From an uncultured Vogesella sp. (lineage in GTDB: Bacteria > Pseudomonadota > Gammaproteobacteria > Burkholderiales > Chromobacteriaceae): a stretch of DNA of 7,152 nucleotides. The first letter of the stretch is position 1. Every line of letters begins with the position of its first letter. The stretch spans positions 1-7,152 of the forward strand of contig CAMLGD010000170.1 of the NCBI GenBank assembly GCA_946479405.1. The letters are read 5' to 3'. A program made the position numbers and the translations under genes. This document shows, piece by piece, positions 5,202-7,152 of the stretch. Below the pieces are notes generated by a model. That model was not told the DNA's origin. It made no database searches and saw only the letters and a program-made list of their open reading frames with translations.

Positions 5202-5435
5202 ATGCTGACCTTGCGCCCCGGTTGTGAAACATGTGACCGCGATCTGCCCGGCGACAGTGCCGACGCGCTGATCTGCAGTTTTGAATGCACCTTTTGCCGC
5301 GATTGTGCGACGGCGATGCAGCAGGTCTGCCCCAATTGCGGCGGCGAACTGTTGCCGCGGCCACGCCGGGTCGGTGCGAAGCTGGCGGCCAATCCGGCCA
5401 GCACGCAGCGCATCTACAAGCCGCGCCAGCTGTAA
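5202..5435 (+). CDS. DUF1272 family small cysteine-rich protein
   Basis: A 77-residue protein with the DUF1272 signature: LRPGCETCDRDLP, then ICSFECTFCRDCA, then CPNCGGELLPRPRR. Eight cysteines are arranged as four pairs (C8/C11, C25/C29, C32/C35, C43/C46), as expected for two zinc sites in a RING-like or treble-clef layout. Metal binding is inferred from the pattern, and the cellular function of the family is unknown. The family is usually short and ends soon after the PRPRR motif. This copy adds about 20 basic residues. No signal peptide or membrane segment is present. AGGAG is well placed for the ATG at 5202. It is divergent from the two-component operon and 128 bp before eamA on the same strand. 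Confidence 0.9.
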   Translation: MLTLRPGCETCDRDLPGDSADALICSFECTFCRDCATAMQQVCPNCGGELLPRPRRVGAKLAANPASTQRIYKPRQL

Positions 5436-5534
5436 CCGCGCATTCGTGAACACACTGTTGCTGTTGCCGCTGGCATGAGCCGGGTAAGGTAATAGCTTAG
5501 GCTGGACAGCGCAGTGTCGGCGCGTTCCGCCAAA

Positions 5535-5548
5535 TTTTGCATGCAAAA
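5535..5548. promoter_or_regulatory. Perfect 14-bp palindrome before eamA, candidate operator
   Basis: TTTTGCATGCAAAA is an exact palindrome in AT-rich sequence, unusual in this GC-rich window. It ends two bases before the GGGAG ribosome binding site (5551-5555) of eamA. Its position suggests a repressor site at or just downstream of the transcription start. The regulator is not encoded in the window as far as can be seen. Confidence 0.45.
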
Positions 5549-5563
5549 ACGGGAGCGCAGGCC

Positions 5564-6466
5564 ATGAACTGGCAAGACCGTCTGATCGCCCTCGCCATCG
5601 TGGCGGTATGGGGCTTCAATTTCGTGGTGATCAAGTGGGGGGTGGCCGGGGTGCCGCCATTCCTGCTGGGGGCGCTGCGCTTCAGCGCCGCCGCCGCCAT
5701 CGGCCTGCTGTTCGTGCGCCGTCCGGCGCTGCCGTGGCGCTGGCTGGCGCTATACGGCATCAGTGTCGGTCTGGGGCAGTTCGCCTGTCTGTTTACCGCC
5801 ATCAAGCTGGGCATGCCGGCTGGTCTCGCTTCCATCGTGCTGCAGTCGCAGGCGTTCTTTACCCTGCTGATCAGCCTGCTGTGGCTGCGCGAAGGCTTTA
5901 CCCGCTGGCAATTGTCCGGCCTGCTGATCGGCAGCGTCGGGCTGTACCTGATCGGCGGCCTGGGCGCTGCCGGCCTGCCACTGGCCGGCTTCCTGCTGAC
6001 CCTGTGCGGCGCGCTGAGCTGGGCGTTTTCCAATGTGGTGGTGCGCCGCATCGTGGCCGCCGGCTACAAGCCGGACATGCTGGGGCTGGTGGTGTGGAGC
6101 AGCCTGATGCCGGTGTTGCCGTTCTTCGCGCTGTCGGCGCTGTTCGAGTCGGCGCAGATCGACTGGGCGCAGGTGTTCAGCGGCAAGAGCCTGTTCGCGG
6201 TGGCCTATCTGGCGCTGATCGCCACCCTGTTTGGCTACGGCCAGTGGAGCAAGCTGCTGGCACGGCATGCGGCCAACGTGGTGGCGCCGTATTCGCTGCT
6301 GGTGCCGTTCTTCGGCGTGCTGTCCTCGGTGCTGGTGCTGGGCGAGCGGCTGAGCTTCTGGCAGCTGGCCGGCGGCGCGGTGCTGCTGGCCGGGCTGGCG
6401 GTGAACGTGTTCGGGCCGCGGTTGCTGGCGCGTTTGCGCCGCCCGGCGGTGGCGGGGCAGCTGTGA
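5564..6466 (+). CDS. eamA: EamA-type drug/metabolite exporter (O-acetylserine/cysteine export-like)
   Basis: A 300-residue inner-membrane protein with about ten transmembrane helices in two EamA repeats (roughly 9-131 and 141-283). It strongly resembles E. coli EamA (YdeD), which exports O-acetylserine and cysteine: VWGFNFVVIKWGV (15-27), GQFACLFTAIKLGMPAGLASIVLQSQAFFT (within 71-100) and the ending LAVNVFG (278-284). The length matches the family. The start at 5564 is chosen for GGGAG 8 bases upstream and because E. coli EamA starts in the same place relative to the motifs. A TTG at 5537 would add nine residues and fall inside the palindrome. Its TGA overlaps the next ATG by one base, so it is translationally coupled to the GNAT gene. 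Substrate specificity in this organism is inferred. Confidence 0.9.
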   Translation: MNWQDRLIALAIVAVWGFNFVVIKWGVAGVPPFLLGALRFSAAAAIGLLFVRRPALPWRWLALYGISVGLGQFACLFTAIKLGMPAGLASIVLQSQAFFTLLISLLWLREGFTRWQLSGLLIGSVGLYLIGGLGAAGLPLAGFLLTLCGALSWAFSNVVVRRIVAAGYKPDMLGLVVWSSLMPVLPFFALSALFESAQIDWAQVFSGKSLFAVAYLALIATLFGYGQWSKLLARHAANVVAPYSLLVPFFGVLSSVLVLGERLSFWQLAGGAVLLAGLAVNVFGPRLLARLRRPAVAGQL

Positions 6467-6921
6467 TGGCACTGCACATCCGTGCGGCGACGGCCGCGGA
6501 TTACCCGGCGTGGCGCGAACTGTGGGCCGGCTATAACACCTTCTACGGCCGCCACGGCGACACGGCGCTGTCCGAGTCACAGGTGCGGCTTACCTGGCAG
6601 CGGCTGCTGGACGACGCCGAGCCAATGCAGCTGTGGCTGGCGGAGCTGGATGGCCAGCTGGTGGGGCTGGCGCACGCCATCTACCTGCGCAACACGCTGC
6701 TGCCGCATTACGCCTGCTATCTGCAGGACCTGTTCACCGCGCCTGCCGCTCGCGGGCAGGGAGTGGCCAGGGCGTTGATCGCGGCAGTGGCAGACGCCGC
6801 CCGCGCGCAAGGCTGCCCCAGCGTGTACTGGCACACCCATCAGGACAACACCGCCGCGCGCCGGCTATACGAGCAGCTGGCACGCGATACCGGTTTCATT
6901 GTTTACCGCGCCATGCTGTAA
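6466..6921 (+). CDS. GNAT family N-acetyltransferase
   Basis: A 151-residue acetyl-CoA-dependent acyltransferase with the complete GNAT fold. It opens with IRAATAADYPAWRELW (5-20). Strand WLAELDGQLVGLAH (57-70) is the beta2-3 hairpin. Motif A, LQDLFTAPAARGQGVARALIAAV, carries the acetyl-CoA pyrophosphate loop R96-G-Q-G-V-A101. Motif B, NTAARRLYEQL (128-138), follows, with Tyr135 as a usual general acid. It ends in GFIVYRAML. The substrate is unknown. The start ATG shares one base with the eamA stop (TGATG), indicating translational coupling. The same frame stays open far upstream across eamA, but that part has no family similarity. Coupling to an exporter of amino-acid metabolites hints at an amino-acid or amine substrate, which is inference. 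Confidence 0.92.
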   Translation: MALHIRAATAADYPAWRELWAGYNTFYGRHGDTALSESQVRLTWQRLLDDAEPMQLWLAELDGQLVGLAHAIYLRNTLLPHYACYLQDLFTAPAARGQGVARALIAAVADAARAQGCPSVYWHTHQDNTAARRLYEQLARDTGFIVYRAML

Positions 6922-6951
6922 GCGGCGCGCCACTACAGGAGCACACCCCAC

Positions 6952-7149
6952 ATGAAGCTGTACCGCCTGCTGACCGGCCCGGACGATTCCGCCTTCTGCC
7001 TCCGCGTGACCGAGGCGCTGAATCGCGGCTGGCAGCTGCACGGCCAGCCGACGCTGACTTTCAACGGCGAACGGGTGATCGCCGGCCAGGCCATCGTCAA
7101 GGAAGTGGACGGCGACTACGCGCCGGATATCAAGCTGGGCGAGCTGTAG
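6952..7149 (+). CDS. DUF1737 family protein
   Basis: A 65-residue soluble protein with the DUF1737 signature: MKLYRLLTGPDDSAFCLRVTE-type start, the central GWQLHGQPTLTFNG (26-39) and RVIAGQAIVKEV (41-52). The domain fills nearly the whole protein and its function is unknown. The ribosome binding site AGGAG (6937-6941) lies 10 bases before the ATG. It follows the GNAT gene by 30 bp and probably belongs to the same transcript. No terminator is visible before the window ends 3 bases after the stop. Confidence 0.9.
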   Translation: MKLYRLLTGPDDSAFCLRVTEALNRGWQLHGQPTLTFNGERVIAGQAIVKEVDGDYAPDIKLGEL

Positions 7150-7152
7150 GCA

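Noticed and set aside
3013..5208. A 731-codon open frame on the plus strand
   Set aside because: It lies antisense to the kinase, response regulator and CpxP-like genes, has no family similarity and an Arg/Ser/Cys-rich composition typical of a shadow frame in GC-rich DNA.
4986..5546. A 186-codon minus-strand open frame upstream of the two-component operon
   Set aside because: It runs antisense across the DUF1272 gene and the intergenic regions, has no recognisable family and starts inside the eamA leader palindrome.
5608..6465. Long upstream extension of the GNAT frame
   Set aside because: The frame is open through eamA but lacks protein-like sequence. GNAT similarity begins at the ATG at 6466.

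Overview
The window is GC-rich, gene-dense bacterial DNA with short intergenic gaps and Shine-Dalgarno-led genes on both strands. The gene content (AsnC regulator beside a CtlX-type hydrolase, an OmpR/EnvZ-like pair with a CpxP/Spy-like protein, DUF1272, an EamA exporter, DUF1737) and protein style suggest a betaproteobacterium. Neisseriales/Chromobacteriaceae (Vogesella or Chromobacterium-like) is my best guess, from memory of these families rather than from a search.

Left part (1-1679): the last codons of a plus-strand gene may end at 29, followed by a perfect 22-bp palindrome and an intrinsic terminator. Next comes a divergent pair: an Lrp/AsnC-family regulator on the minus strand (134-586) and ctlX, a citrulline/arginine-type hydrolase of the amidinotransferase fold, on the plus strand (732-1679). 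The 145-bp gap between them holds a nested dyad, two inverted repeats sharing one centre, lying on the regulator's best -35 box. This is the expected layout for an amino-acid-responsive autoregulator that also controls the neighbouring catabolic gene.

Middle part (1663-4952, all minus strand): in transcription order, a secreted protein with two LTxxQ-like motifs (CpxP/Spy type), an OmpR-family response regulator, an EnvZ-like histidine kinase whose periplasmic part is only a short proline-rich segment, and after 107 bp an EF-hand protein with a Gly-Gly-Met/polyproline linker. The first three look like an envelope-stress operon. The EF-hand gene is co-oriented and could be an output or an unrelated neighbour. 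Its 3' end overlaps the 3' end of ctlX by 17 bp.

Right part (4953-7149, plus strand): a small eight-cysteine DUF1272 protein, then eamA (O-acetylserine/cysteine-type exporter), a GNAT acetyltransferase joined to it by a one-base stop/start overlap, and a DUF1737 protein 30 bp further on. A perfect 14-bp palindrome lies just before the eamA ribosome binding site.

No tRNA, rRNA, IS element, CRISPR array or phage gene is visible. The window looks like ordinary chromosomal core and near-core DNA. The least understood parts are the EF-hand/two-component locus and several short palindromic elements, and I do not see a convincing new multi-gene system.
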